Origin: CAZXCQ01 sp964639275
GTDB lineage: Bacteria > Desulfobacterota > DSM-4660 > Desulfatiglandales > Desulfatiglandaceae
Direction of reading: 5' to 3'
DNA length: 25,686 nt
Assembly (NCBI GenBank): GCA_964639275.1
Contig: CAZXCQ010000054.1
Location: 1-25,686 of the forward strand
The notes beneath the pieces were generated by a model. That model made no database searches, had not been told where the DNA came from, and was given only the letters and a program-made list of their open reading frames with translations. The first letter of the stretch is position 1. Each line of letters starts with the position of its first letter. Below are positions 13,951-22,224 of the stretch, in pieces. Both the position numbers and the translations under genes were made by a program.

Positions 13951-15090
13951 CTACCTCAGGAGGGCAGCACCGGCTATAGTCTTGTTGATTTCGAGGCTGC
14001 TGGCAACAACCCCGGCATGAGCGGCATAACGGAACAACCTTTCCACCTTGTACTCCTTTGAGTAGCCATACGATCCATGGATCTGTAATGCCATCCGCGT
14101 TACCTCCTGAATGGTAGGGACCACAAAGATCTTTAACTCAGAAGAAAGGGTGTCAATATGCAGGCCTTCGTCCTGAATAGAGGCCGCCCTGTAGGTCAGG
14201 AGCCTGGATGCGTCGATCTTGCTCTTCATCTCGGCCAGCATCCACTGAAAGCCCTGCATAAAACCCATGGGTTTTCCCCTGACAAGTCTTTGTTTGGCAT
14301 ACCTTATTGACTCATCAAGGGCCGCCTGCCCAAGGCCCACCATATAGGCGGCCTGCTCAATCCTTTCTCCGGCAATCCATCGGAGTAGGATCCTAAAGCC
14401 GTTTCCTCTTTCGCCCAGCACATTGTCTTTGGGGACCTTCACGTCTTTGAAAAAGACATCCACACAGTTCATCCCCTCGAGCCCCATAAATTCCCAGGGT
14501 GCCGAGGTGCTGTAGCCCCTGGAGGACTTATCAATGATAAAGGCCGTAACATTTCCTTTTTGCTCTTTGATCCCTTCATCCCTCAAGTAGAACACCCCGT
14601 ATCCCTTCTTGTTTCCCCCTGTAATATACCTCTTTGTGCCATTGATGATAAAATCATCCCCTTCGGGAACGGCAGTGGTGGTCAGGGCTGTGGGGTCTGA
14701 ACCGGTGGCCGGTTCGGTAAATGCCGTTGAGGCATAGGCGCTCCCGTCACACAAGGGGGGCAGAAACCTCTTCCTGACATCTTCCGAGCCCCAATGATAT
14801 ATGGTCTCGGCCGTACTGTTGTTCATCAGCATGGGATAGGCACAGACCGTCGCTGTTTTTCCAAGTTCTTCGGCAATAAGGATGATGTTTAGATGGCTCG
14901 AACCCACACCGCCATATTCCTTTGGGACGGCCACGCCCAGCATTCGTGCCTTGGCAAATTTCTGCAACAGGTCAAACGGATAATCGTTTTCCTTGATAAT
15001 CTGTTCGGAAATGGGCATGATTTCACGCTCGCAGAAATCCTTTGCCGCCTTGACGATCATCTGGTTTACAGGATCTAATCTGTAATTCAT
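13951..15090 (-). CDS. Acyl-CoA dehydrogenase, with catalytic Glu in the isovaleryl/long-chain-type position
   Basis: The 379-residue protein has the normal length and fold of a soluble FAD acyl-CoA dehydrogenase. AFTEPATGSDPTAL (123-136) and the FAD-binding GTKRYITGG (151-159) are present, as is QIHGSYGYSKEYKVERLFR near 336-354. The usual catalytic Glu in YEGT is absent: the aligned stretch reads VASS, with A363 in place of Glu. A Glu is instead present at 242 in AGERIEQAA, where isovaleryl-CoA and long-chain acyl-CoA dehydrogenases keep their base. The enzyme is therefore probably active, likely on branched or long acyl-CoAs, but the exact substrate is unknown. It heads the operon with etfBA and has GGAAGGAAGAG upstream of the ATG. 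Confidence 0.92.
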   Translation of the reverse strand: MNYRLDPVNQMIVKAAKDFCEREIMPISEQIIKENDYPFDLLQKFAKARMLGVAVPKEYGGVGSSHLNIILIAEELGKTATVCAYPMLMNNSTAETIYHWGSEDVRKRFLPPLCDGSAYASTAFTEPATGSDPTALTTTAVPEGDDFIINGTKRYITGGNKKGYGVFYLRDEGIKEQKGNVTAFIIDKSSRGYSTSAPWEFMGLEGMNCVDVFFKDVKVPKDNVLGERGNGFRILLRWIAGERIEQAAYMVGLGQAALDESIRYAKQRLVRGKPMGFMQGFQWMLAEMKSKIDASRLLTYRAASIQDEGLHIDTLSSELKIFVVPTIQEVTRMALQIHGSYGYSKEYKVERLFRYAAHAGVVASSLEINKTIAGAALLR

Positions 15091-15154
15091 CTCTTCCTCC
15101 TTCCCTTCACAATACAGGCCCTGACAAGGCCAAGATCATAAATTTTGTGTCAAG

Positions 15155-15203
15155 CCCGCCCTGGCCTCCGGCCTGTAGCGGGCCTACGCCCCGGAGGGCG
15201 CGA
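15155..15203. repeat. GC-rich hairpin upstream of the acyl-CoA dehydrogenase operon
   Basis: CGCCCT near the left end can pair with AGGGCG at the right end, and GCCCG with CGGGC inside. This gives a very stable fold in either strand. It lies 65-113 bases before the dehydrogenase start on the minus strand, so it would be in the leader or just upstream of it. Of the other bases in 15091-15413, 15321-15413 belong to a dispersed repeat and the rest show nothing recognisable; no convincing minus-strand promoter was found. Confidence 0.4.
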
Positions 15204-15320
15204 CTTTCATGCAATCATCTGTTGGCCCCGTAAGATGCCTAAGACGCATAGCGAAGAGCAAGCCCTCGCTTATCAGGTCTGGGCCAGGGTTCCTATTTTT
15301 GTGATGCCTGCTTCAAACGA

Positions 15321-15414
15321 AACATTTTGGCTTTTTGAAACCCCGGGCAATGGAGATTCCGAACCCCCATTGCCCTCCCCAAGTGCCGATTTTGAAAAAA
15401 GCCAAATTGATACC
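15321..15414. repeat. Dispersed palindromic element, copy B (minus orientation)
   Basis: Read on the minus strand, this 94-bp stretch matches copy D at 22131 along nearly its whole length. It starts GGTATCAATTTGG, passes GGCACTTGG and a hairpin with GGGCAATGG (15345-15353) / CCATTGCCC (15367-15375) arms, and ends GTTTCAAAAAGCCAAAATGTT. Its edge coincides with the first base of the stop codon of the permease gene, so it forms the immediate 3' end of the efflux operon transcript. Confidence 0.7.
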
Positions 15415-16622
15415 TATTCGTAACGCAGCGCCTCGATGGGGTCGAGCAGGGCGGCCCGCCGGGCAGGATAATAACCAAAAAATATCCCCACTGCTGCAGA
15501 AAAGGAGAGCGCGAGCAGAATGCTCGAAGGCCTTGCGAGGGTCATAAATTGTGTCCATTTTCCGATCAGTTGAGCAGCTCCGATCCCCAGGGCAACCCCG
15601 ATCATTCCCCCGAGACCGCTTAAGATAATCGCCTCGATAAGAAATTGCTGGAGAATATCCCGGTTTTTTGCACCGATGGCCTTGCGCACGCCGATTTCCC
15701 TGGTTCTCTCTGTCACCGTAACAAGCATAATATTCATAATCCCAATACCACCAACCAGTAACGAGATACCCGCGATGCTGCCTAGAAGGATGGTAAAGGT
15801 CCGGCTCACCTCTGAGGCGGTTTCCACGATCTCTGCCTGGTTATGGATGTGGAAATCATCGGGCATCCCTCCAACCCAACGATGTCGCTTGCGAAGCAGT
15901 AATATTATTGCCTCCTGTACCTTGCCGAGACTGGCATTGTCAGCGGCCTGGATATCGATCTCATGAAGGTAATCAAGCCCGAGCAACTGCTTCATGGCCG
16001 TTGTATACGGTATGACCACCTGATCATCCGGGTTATGCCTTCCTTGGCTTCCCTTGGCCTTTGTAACTCCAATGATACGGAAATTGATCCCCTTGATCTT
16101 GACCGTTTCACCGACGGGATTGGTCCCTTTGAACAATTCTTCCGAGGTGTTGGGACCCAGCACGGCAACCCTTGCCATCCGCTTGACCTCCCCTTCGGTA
16201 AATGACCTTCCCCTCTCAATTTCAAAATTCCGAACCGGAAAATAGGTCATGGATGAACCGATCACATTGCCTGGCGTATTCTTGTTAAAATACTTGAGTT
16301 GGCAATTGCCTCTCGCTATCGGCGCAACCTGGTACACACCGGGGACCTGGTCGAGTATTGCCTTGGCGTCTGAGAGTCTTAGCCGCTGTGACGTATCAGA
16401 CATCACCCCGCGGAACCCTCGTTGCCCGGGATGGATTACCAGCAGGTTTTTGCCCATGGAGGCAATCCGTTCCATCACCCGTTTTTGCGCGCCGGCCCCC
16501 ACTGCCAGCATAGATATCACGGCCCCCACCCCAATGATAATCCCCAACATGGCCAAAAATGTCCTGAGCTTGTTTGCAGACAGGCTCTTTAACGCTACTT
16601 TGATAATGGTCCAGAAGAGCAT
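15414..16622 (-). CDS. MacB-like ABC transporter permease (FtsX fold)
   Basis: The chosen ATG at 16622 gives 402 residues starting MLFWTIIKVALKS; it lies 4 bases after the ATPase stop. A longer frame reaching 16742 would overlap the ATPase and have no typical N-terminus. The layout is that of MacB permeases: one N-terminal helix (about 20-45), a large periplasmic domain (about 50-270), then three helices (about 280-305, 330-355, 365-385). GGIGIMNIML and TREIGVRKAIGA in the first cytoplasmic loop after helix 2 are characteristic. It works with the ATPase at 16627 and the fusion protein at 17301 to drive export through an outer-membrane channel that is not encoded here. The substrate is unknown. 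Confidence 0.9.
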   Translation of the reverse strand: MLFWTIIKVALKSLSANKLRTFLAMLGIIIGVGAVISMLAVGAGAQKRVMERIASMGKNLLVIHPGQRGFRGVMSDTSQRLRLSDAKAILDQVPGVYQVAPIARGNCQLKYFNKNTPGNVIGSSMTYFPVRNFEIERGRSFTEGEVKRMARVAVLGPNTSEELFKGTNPVGETVKIKGINFRIIGVTKAKGSQGRHNPDDQVVIPYTTAMKQLLGLDYLHEIDIQAADNASLGKVQEAIILLLRKRHRWVGGMPDDFHIHNQAEIVETASEVSRTFTILLGSIAGISLLVGGIGIMNIMLVTVTERTREIGVRKAIGAKNRDILQQFLIEAIILSGLGGMIGVALGIGAAQLIGKWTQFMTLARPSSILLALSFSAAVGIFFGYYPARRAALLDPIEALRYE

Positions 16623-16626
16623 TGCT

Positions 16627-17301
16627 TCATCGACTTCCGTCCTGGTCAACGATCCTTCCGTCCTGGATATGGATCTGCCGCTTGCAGCACCTTGCCACGG
16701 TGGGTTCGTGGGTAACAATGATGATCGTCCCGCCACCGGCATTCAACTGTCTAAAGATCGCCATGATCTCTTCCCCGGTCTTTGTGTCCAGGTTTCCCGT
16801 GGGCTCATCAGCAAGAATAATGGCTGGATTTGTCACGATGGCACGCGCAATTGCCGCCCGCTGCAGCTGTCCCCCGGAGAGCTGTGCGGGCTCGTGATAC
16901 ATTCGATCTTCAAGGCCAACAATCTTTAAGGCCTCTTTTGCGCGATCTTTGGCTTCGGATTTCCCGGCATACAGGAGCGGGAGTTCCACATTCTCCAGGG
17001 CGCTCAGGCGTGGGAGGAGGTTGAAGTTCTGAAAGACAAAACCGATCTGCCGATTTCGGATCTCGGCAAGACGATTCAGGGAGAGCCTGGACACATCTTC
17101 CCCCGCAAGGATATAGGTCCCGGAGTCAGGACGGTCCAGGCACCCCAGGATATGCATCAGGGTCGATTTTCCACTCCCCGAAGAACCTCTTATGGCAACC
17201 ATTTCGCCTTTTTTGACCCCAAAGTCTATTCGGTTCAGAGCCAGGATCCGGTCTTCTCCAAGTCGATAGGTCTTTACGAGCGATAGTGCCTCGATGATCA
17301 T
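16627..17301 (-). CDS. MacB/LolD-type ABC transporter ATPase
   Basis: The 224-residue protein starts with MIIEALSLVKTYRLG at an ATG (17299-17301) whose first base overlaps the last base of the fusion-protein stop (TGATG), a sign of translational coupling. A TTG one codon earlier is less likely. All ABC motifs are intact: Walker A GSSGSGKST (39-47), Q-loop Q91, signature LSGGQLQRAAIARA (141-154), Walker B IILADEP (161-167) and H198. GNLDTKTGEEI after Walker B is typical of the MacB/LolD/FtsE group. The separate ATPase and permease genes make this a split MacB system rather than the fused MacB of Escherichia coli. Confidence 0.93.
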   Translation of the reverse strand: MIIEALSLVKTYRLGEDRILALNRIDFGVKKGEMVAIRGSSGSGKSTLMHILGCLDRPDSGTYILAGEDVSRLSLNRLAEIRNRQIGFVFQNFNLLPRLSALENVELPLLYAGKSEAKDRAKEALKIVGLEDRMYHEPAQLSGGQLQRAAIARAIVTNPAIILADEPTGNLDTKTGEEIMAIFRQLNAGGGTIIIVTHEPTVARCCKRQIHIQDGRIVDQDGSR

Positions 17302-18644
17302 CAATGCGATCCTCCACCCATGATCATCCCCATCCCTCTCGTGGAAGAAAGGTTTCGTTTCGACTGATCCGTTCTCCAGCGGCTCCAGGCCTCCTCTTTG
17401 TCGTAGATGACCGTATCCCCTTGATCCAAACCGCCGGTGATCTCGGTAACGACACCGTCGCTGATACCCACTTGAACCGGGCGTTCTTCCACGGTACCGT
17501 CATCCTTCTTTACCCGCACAAAATGCCCAGGCCTGTTCTGCAAAATAGCCCCGGACGGCACGATTAGGACCTCCTTCTTCTCAGCAACAACGATTTCAAC
17601 ATTAGCGGTCATCTCCGGTTTTAGCAACAACTTGTCCTTTCCCTGGACCTCAATCTTCACCTCAAAGGTCACGACATTTGACACATTGACACCCTTTGCT
17701 GCAATCCGCTCGATTTTTCCTGAGAAGTGCCTTCCCGCAAATGCATCCGCAGTGATGATCACCTTTTGGCCCAATTGCACTTTTCCGATATCACTCTCAT
17801 CGACCGAAGCCAGAATAAAGAGGCGCGAGAGATCGGAGAGGACCATAACCCGGGTGCCTCCGCCAACATTGCTAATCCCTGAGGAAATGATCTGTCCTGT
17901 CTGGACATTACGCTCGGAAACCACTCCATCGATGGGAGAGAATACCCTGGTATCTTTAAGACGCTGCTCGGCGAGAGAAAGGTCGATCCGATTGGTCTCT
18001 ATCTGGGCCTTCGCCAGCCTGACACCCTGTCGCATGATTTCCAGTTCATGCCCTTTGATGGCCAATTGTTCCATCCGTATCCGTGCGCTTTCCAGGTCAG
18101 ATTCAGCCTTAATGGCCGCCGTCTCTGTTGTCTCCCTGTCTTCCTGGCTGGCAATCTTTCTCTCAAAGAGTCTCTTCATGCGGTCTGCCTTGGCACGGGC
18201 ATCCTTGGCAGAGGCCTTTGCTGATTTCAAGGCGGCCTCAGCATTCTTTCGTTCAATGGCAAGGCCCTCCTGGGCGATCTGAAGATTGACTTTGCTTTGC
18301 ACAAAACGCGCCTGCGAGGAGGCAAGAGAGATCTCCGCCTGTTTTACTTTTCGTCTCTCGTCCACCGGATCGAGTTCAACCACCAGGTCTCCCTTCTTGA
18401 CCCGATCACTGATATCAAAAGGCAGCTTTATGACCTCGCCGCTGGCCTTGCATTTTATCTCAACATCCAGGTTGGAGACCACCTGACCGGTACAGAATAC
18501 GGCAGAGCGTATTGACCCTTTTTTGACCTGCACAAAGGACCATTGCGGCGTCTCTGTCTTTACCCCCAGCCCTTTGTGCGCCCAAAAATACCCCCCCGCG
18601 ATCATCACCGCGGTCAAGATCAAAAAGATAAAGGTTTTCTTCAT
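17301..18644 (-). CDS. Periplasmic membrane-fusion protein (HlyD/MacA-like)
   Basis: The start at 18644 (MKKTFIFLILTAVMIAGG) is chosen because GGGG lies 8 bases upstream. The frame stays open to 18734, but that extension has no protein-like character. The 447-residue product has one N-terminal membrane anchor (about 4-20). It has a split lipoyl domain (about 63-92 and 231-262, the latter VFSPIDGVVSERNVQTGQII) around a long Ala/Lys/Glu-rich coiled coil (about 95-230). A beta-barrel (about 275-355) follows, and the C-terminus is unusual, Gly/Met-rich (GMGMIMGGGSH). It is the first gene of the three-gene efflux operon and bridges the permease to an outer-membrane channel. Confidence 0.9.
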   Translation of the reverse strand: MKKTFIFLILTAVMIAGGYFWAHKGLGVKTETPQWSFVQVKKGSIRSAVFCTGQVVSNLDVEIKCKASGEVIKLPFDISDRVKKGDLVVELDPVDERRKVKQAEISLASSQARFVQSKVNLQIAQEGLAIERKNAEAALKSAKASAKDARAKADRMKRLFERKIASQEDRETTETAAIKAESDLESARIRMEQLAIKGHELEIMRQGVRLAKAQIETNRIDLSLAEQRLKDTRVFSPIDGVVSERNVQTGQIISSGISNVGGGTRVMVLSDLSRLFILASVDESDIGKVQLGQKVIITADAFAGRHFSGKIERIAAKGVNVSNVVTFEVKIEVQGKDKLLLKPEMTANVEIVVAEKKEVLIVPSGAILQNRPGHFVRVKKDDGTVEERPVQVGISDGVVTEITGGLDQGDTVIYDKEEAWSRWRTDQSKRNLSSTRGMGMIMGGGSH

Positions 18645-18752
18645 AGGCATTGCCCCATGTGACTGAACCCGGCGAATGGTGAATTTTAGCCCACGATGCC
18701 GGCACGATTCAACCAATAAGATTTCAAGCGACACGATTTCTCATATAGAAAT

Positions 18753-18820
18753 CTTGGCCCGGTAAATGGGGTTTCCAGTCCCCATTGCCCGGGTTTTGAA
18801 GGGCTGTGGTATTACGCAAC
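18753..18820. repeat. Dispersed palindromic element, copy C (shorter)
   Basis: This 68-bp copy keeps the core of the family. CCCGGTAAATGGGG pairs imperfectly with CCCCATTGCCCGGG, and GTTTTGAAGGGCTGTGGTATTACGC follows. The left TATCAATTT end found in copies B and D is missing. Unlike the other copies, it lies between two divergent genes, the fusion protein and the AOR-family gene, just before the AOR promoter. Confidence 0.65.
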
Positions 18821-18827
18821 TTTTTTC

Positions 18828-18857
18828 TTGACAAGAGAAAGAGCGACCCGGTAAAGT
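18828..18857 (+). promoter_or_regulatory. Predicted sigma-70-like promoter for the AOR gene
   Basis: A perfect -35 box TTGACA (18828-18833) is followed by an 18-base spacer and TAAAGT (18852-18857), four of six matches to the -10 consensus. Transcription would start near 18864, about 115 bases before the AOR start codon. A 15-bp palindrome covers that start point. Confidence 0.5.
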
Positions 18858-18861
18858 CTTT

Positions 18862-18876
18862 TGTCGACTATCGACA
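18862..18876. promoter_or_regulatory. 15-bp palindromic operator over the AOR start point
   Basis: TGTCGACTATCGACA is a perfect 6-bp inverted repeat with a 3-base centre. It begins 4 bases after the predicted -10 box, a classic place for a repressor. Variants matching 12 and 11 of its 15 bases precede the acyl-CoA ligase operon (22700-22714, 22730-22744). An ACAGCC / GGCTGT hairpin followed by TTTCTT (18874-18895) overlaps its right end and could act as an attenuator. The binding protein is not encoded in the window; compact palindromes of this size are often used by GntR- or TetR-type regulators. Confidence 0.55.
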
Positions 18877-18977
18877 GCCACCGAGGCTGTTTCTTGACTT
18901 TCCAAATTTCGAAGAGAGCCCCTTCAAGACTCAACAAGATGGGTTGATTTGGCCTTTCTTCGTTCTAGGAGGAAGAC

Positions 18978-20816
18978 ATGTTCGGATACGCCGGGAAGAT
19001 ATTAAAGATCAACCTGACTGAACGTCGTATCGAGTCTCTCGATACGGACATGGACATGGCCCGGAGTTATATTGGCGGGAGCGGTTTCTGCGCTGCCCTT
19101 TTGGCAGACATGGATTGGGGCATTGACCCTTTGTCGGAGGCAAATCGCATTGTCTTTGCCGTCGGCCCTTTGACGGGAGCCCCCATGCCGTTTTGTTCCC
19201 GATACGTCGTGGCCGCGAAGTCCCCCCTGACGGGTCTCCTTGGGGAGGCACATGCCAGTGGATTCTGGGGCCCGGAGCTCCGGTTGGCCGGTTGGGATGC
19301 CATTGTCGTGGAGGGTGCCGCTGATCGGCCGGTCTATCTGTCAATCGACGACCGGAGGGTAGAAATTAACGATGCCAGCCATCTGTGGGGGAAGGATACC
19401 TATGAGACCGAGGAGATCCTGAGAGGGCTTTATAAAGGGAAACCCCGTGTCCTATCGATAGGTCAAGCCGGGGAAAAAAGGTCTCTGCTGGCGTGTATCA
19501 TCAATGATCATGGGCGGGCCGCGGCCCGGACCGGCCTCGGTGCTGTGCTGGGGGCAAAGAAGCTGAAGGCCATTGTGGTACGGGGGACCGGAAGATATCA
19601 GATGGCTGACAGACAGGGGCTAAAGAATCTGGCCAGAGAACTGGTTGGTATTGTTATGGCGGCACCGGCCCGCGAGGTCCTGCACAAATACGGGACAAAC
19701 GGTGGAATGATGGCCTTCCACGAGATGGGGGATGTACCGATCAGGAACTGGACCCAGGGGGCCTGGGAGGAAGGGGCCGAAAAGGTCTCCGGGCAGGCGA
19801 TGACAGAGACAATACTCACGGGCACTTACGCCTGCCGGGGTTGTCCCATCGGTTGCGGCCGGGTTGTGGAGGTTAAGGAAGGGGCCTATGCCTTCTCGGG
19901 AAAGGGCCCGGAATACGAGACCGCGGCCGGCTTTGGGCCGCTGTTGCTAAACGACAACCTGGAATCCATTGCCCGGGCAAATGATCTATGCAACCGTTAC
20001 GGGTTGGACACCATATCCACCAGCGCCGCCATCGGCCTTGCCTTTGAGGCCTATGAAAGGGGGGGGCTGGACAAATCAGCCACCGATGGCCTGGAACTGA
20101 CATGGGGTAACCATGCGGCAGTCGTGGGGTTGGTTGGCAAGATTGGAGAACGTGAGGGGGTAGGGGCGCTCCTGGCCGATGGTTCTCGAAAGGCTGCGGA
20201 AAGGATTGGCGGGGGGGTGCACGGGTTTTCTATGGATGTAAAGGCCCTGGAGCTGGCCTTCCACGACCCGCGGGCCTTTAGCAGCTGGGCCGTGGCTTAC
20301 GCCACGGCCCCGCGCGGGGCATGTCACATTGCAGCCCCTACCTACTGGCTGGAGCGCGGGGTGACCTTTTCGGACCTCGGATATCCGGAACAGATGGATC
20401 GCTTTTCTACAGAGGGGAAAGGGGCGTGGACCAAGGTTTTCCAGGACTATTGCGAGATGTTGGAATGCCTGGTTCTCTGCAAGTTTGCATTATACGGGGG
20501 TCTCAGAGGACCCAATTTTGTCGATATGATCCGTCTGGCAACCGGTTGGGAAATGAGTCTAGAAGAACTGCTGCGTGTGGGCGAGAGGGCTTTCAATCTG
20601 AAGCGGGTTATTATCAACAGGCTGGGAATCACCCGGGCGGGCGATACCTTGCCCGAACGAATCCTGAGAGAACCCCTCCCGGAGGGCGGCACCCAGGGGC
20701 ACACGCCAGACTTGACAACCATGCTGGATGACTATTATCAATCACGCGGGTGGGACAAAAACGGGGTTCCCACTCCGGAAAAACTGCGGTCTTTGGGAAT
20801 TGACAGGAGGCCTTAG
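18978..20816 (+). CDS. Tungsten-type aldehyde:ferredoxin oxidoreductase family protein
   Basis: The 612-residue protein has the normal AOR length and starts MFGYAGKILKINLTERRIES, the standard AOR N-terminal domain, behind a strong AGGAGGAAGAC. The Fe-S ligands are C286, C289, C293 (CRGCPIGC) and C501 in LVLCKFALYG. Pterin-binding segments include SRYVVAAKSPLTG (74-86), PEYETAAGFGPLL (311-323) and PRGACHIAAP (445-454). The enzyme oxidises an aldehyde to an acid, or reduces an acid, using ferredoxin and a bis-pterin tungsten or molybdenum cofactor. The alcohol dehydrogenase at 20962 and the MoaD-like gene at 22357 downstream fit this job. The substrate is unknown; AOR subfamilies that act on aromatic or short-chain aldehydes, or on aromatic acyl-CoA, cannot be told apart by eye. 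Confidence 0.92.
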   Translation: MFGYAGKILKINLTERRIESLDTDMDMARSYIGGSGFCAALLADMDWGIDPLSEANRIVFAVGPLTGAPMPFCSRYVVAAKSPLTGLLGEAHASGFWGPELRLAGWDAIVVEGAADRPVYLSIDDRRVEINDASHLWGKDTYETEEILRGLYKGKPRVLSIGQAGEKRSLLACIINDHGRAAARTGLGAVLGAKKLKAIVVRGTGRYQMADRQGLKNLARELVGIVMAAPAREVLHKYGTNGGMMAFHEMGDVPIRNWTQGAWEEGAEKVSGQAMTETILTGTYACRGCPIGCGRVVEVKEGAYAFSGKGPEYETAAGFGPLLLNDNLESIARANDLCNRYGLDTISTSAAIGLAFEAYERGGLDKSATDGLELTWGNHAAVVGLVGKIGEREGVGALLADGSRKAAERIGGGVHGFSMDVKALELAFHDPRAFSSWAVAYATAPRGACHIAAPTYWLERGVTFSDLGYPEQMDRFSTEGKGAWTKVFQDYCEMLECLVLCKFALYGGLRGPNFVDMIRLATGWEMSLEELLRVGERAFNLKRVIINRLGITRAGDTLPERILREPLPEGGTQGHTPDLTTMLDDYYQSRGWDKNGVPTPEKLRSLGIDRRP

Positions 20817-20826
20817 GCCATAACAT

Positions 20827-20914
20827 CTCAAAGAACAGGGGGAAAGCCTTGGCATGTGGAAAAGAATAGACCCCATGCCAAGGCAGACACCATTTAAACC
20901 CCCAGGTTTTTGAG
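20827..20914. repeat. Nested inverted repeat between the AOR and alcohol dehydrogenase genes
   Basis: A perfect 11-bp pair GCCTTGGCATG (20846-20856) / CATGCCAAGGC (20874-20884) encloses 17 bases. Outside it, GGGGG (20838-20842) faces CCCCC (20899-20903) and CTCAAA (20827-20832) faces TTTTTGAG (20907-20914). No T-run follows, so it is more likely an RNA-processing or stability hairpin between two cistrons, or a repeat insertion, than a terminator. Confidence 0.6.
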
Positions 20915-20961
20915 AAGTTACCTCAAGCCTCAGTTTGCTTGCAAATGAAAGGAGGGAAAAG

Positions 20962-22119
20962 ATGTTAAAATCATTTAGAGTGCGGACTCCCGACTGGATA
21001 CTCTTTGGATTGGATACGGTGCGCCAGGTGGGGTCAGAGGCCAAACGACTGGGGGCAGGAAGGGTTATGCTGCTGACCGATCCCGGGGTAGCCAAGGCTG
21101 GGCTCCTTGATCCGGTATACGAGTCTCTCAATGGAGAAGGTCTGGACTACGACACCTTTGACACGGTTGAACCGGAGCCTTCCATTGAGAACCTTTTGGA
21201 GGCCTCCAGAATGGCCAAGCAGGGCAAATTTGACGTCTTTGTGGCCGTGGGCGGGGGCAGCTCCATGGATACAACAAAGCTGGTCTCGGCAATGATGATA
21301 AACGAGGGAAATATCCAGGATTTTTTCGGTGTGGACAATGTGCCAAAACGGGGTCTGCCGACCATCATGGTCACCACCACATCCGGTACGGGATCAGAGG
21401 TAACCCGGATGGCCGTATTCACCGACAAAGAGGTAAACCTCAAGCGTGTGGTGAGCGCTCAAAACATCCTGGCCGATGTTGCGATCGTTGACCCCAACAT
21501 GACCCGGAGTATGCCGCCATCGGTCACCGCGGCAACGGGCATAGATGCCTTCATCCACGCAGTGGAATCTTATGTGGCAATCAACGCCAGCCCTTTGACA
21601 GACACGATTGCCCTCGAAGCCACAAGATTGATTGCGGAAAATCTGGCACCCGCCTTTGCAAACGGCAACGATATGGCCGCGCGGTACAACATGGCCCTGG
21701 GCAGCTTTATGGCGGGTATCTCCTTGAATAACGCCGGCGTAGGGGCCGTGCATGCCCTGGCCTATCCCATCGGGGCCGAGTACCACCTGTCCCACGGTCT
21801 TGCCCTGATCGTGATCTTCCCTGAGACCATGCGGTCGATCTCCATTTCATGTCTGCCAAAGTTTCGGAGGATAGCCGAGGCTATGGGAATTGATGTTGAA
21901 GGCCTTTCCCCCTGGGAGGCAGCAGATGAAGCCGTAGAAGGGATGACCGAGCTGGCCAAGATGGTTGGGCTTCCAACAACACTTTCTGAGGTGGAGGGTG
22001 ATCAATCCAAGATACCGCAATGGGCAAAAGCAGCCCATGGAGAGCAACGCCTCCTTGGCAATACCCCAAGAGCCCTGAGCATTGAAGACATCGCGGAGAT
22101 CTTCGAAAACTCCTTTTGA
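20962..22119 (+). CDS. Iron-containing (group III) alcohol dehydrogenase
   Basis: The ATG at 20962 follows GGAGGG closely and gives 385 residues, the standard family length; an upstream TTG in frame (20935) has no such site. The NAD(P) loop is GGGSSMD (97-103). TTTSGTGSEVTRMAV (138-152) is typical. The expected metal ligands are D195, H199, H264 (VHALAYPIG) and H278 (SHGLAL). The enzyme interconverts an alcohol and its aldehyde in the cytosol. It follows the AOR-family gene by 145 bases across a strong hairpin and would feed aldehyde to, or remove it from, that enzyme. The metal could also be zinc or manganese, as some members differ. Confidence 0.93.
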   Translation: MLKSFRVRTPDWILFGLDTVRQVGSEAKRLGAGRVMLLTDPGVAKAGLLDPVYESLNGEGLDYDTFDTVEPEPSIENLLEASRMAKQGKFDVFVAVGGGSSMDTTKLVSAMMINEGNIQDFFGVDNVPKRGLPTIMVTTTSGTGSEVTRMAVFTDKEVNLKRVVSAQNILADVAIVDPNMTRSMPPSVTAATGIDAFIHAVESYVAINASPLTDTIALEATRLIAENLAPAFANGNDMAARYNMALGSFMAGISLNNAGVGAVHALAYPIGAEYHLSHGLALIVIFPETMRSISISCLPKFRRIAEAMGIDVEGLSPWEAADEAVEGMTELAKMVGLPTTLSEVEGDQSKIPQWAKAAHGEQRLLGNTPRALSIEDIAEIFENSF

Positions 22120-22130
22120 TTTGATGGGGC

Positions 22131-22224
22131 GTATCAATTTAGTCATTTTCAAAACTGACACTTGGACAGGGGAATGGGGTTTCGGAATCCCCATTCCCCG
22201 GGTTTCAAAGGGCTAAAGTATTAT
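22131..22224. repeat. Dispersed palindromic element, copy D
   Basis: This is the best-formed copy. A perfect 11-bp stem GGGGAATGGGG (22169-22179) / CCCCATTCCCC (22189-22199) has a 9-base loop. GTATCAATTTAGTC and ACACTTGGACA lie on its left, GGGTTTCAAAGGGCTAAAGTATTAT on its right. It begins 11 bases after the alcohol dehydrogenase stop. A second small hairpin (GGCCTG / CAGGCC, about 22241-22262) follows in the leader of the MoaD-like gene. Confidence 0.7.

Noticed and set aside
16249..16929. 226-codon plus-strand frame across the efflux operon
   Set aside because: It lies opposite the intact permease and ATPase genes, and its translation shows no domain; it is an antisense shadow of their codon bias.
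21650..21667. TGGCACCCGCCTTTGCA as a sigma-54 promoter
   Set aside because: It lies inside the alcohol dehydrogenase gene and the -24/-12 spacing is one base too long.
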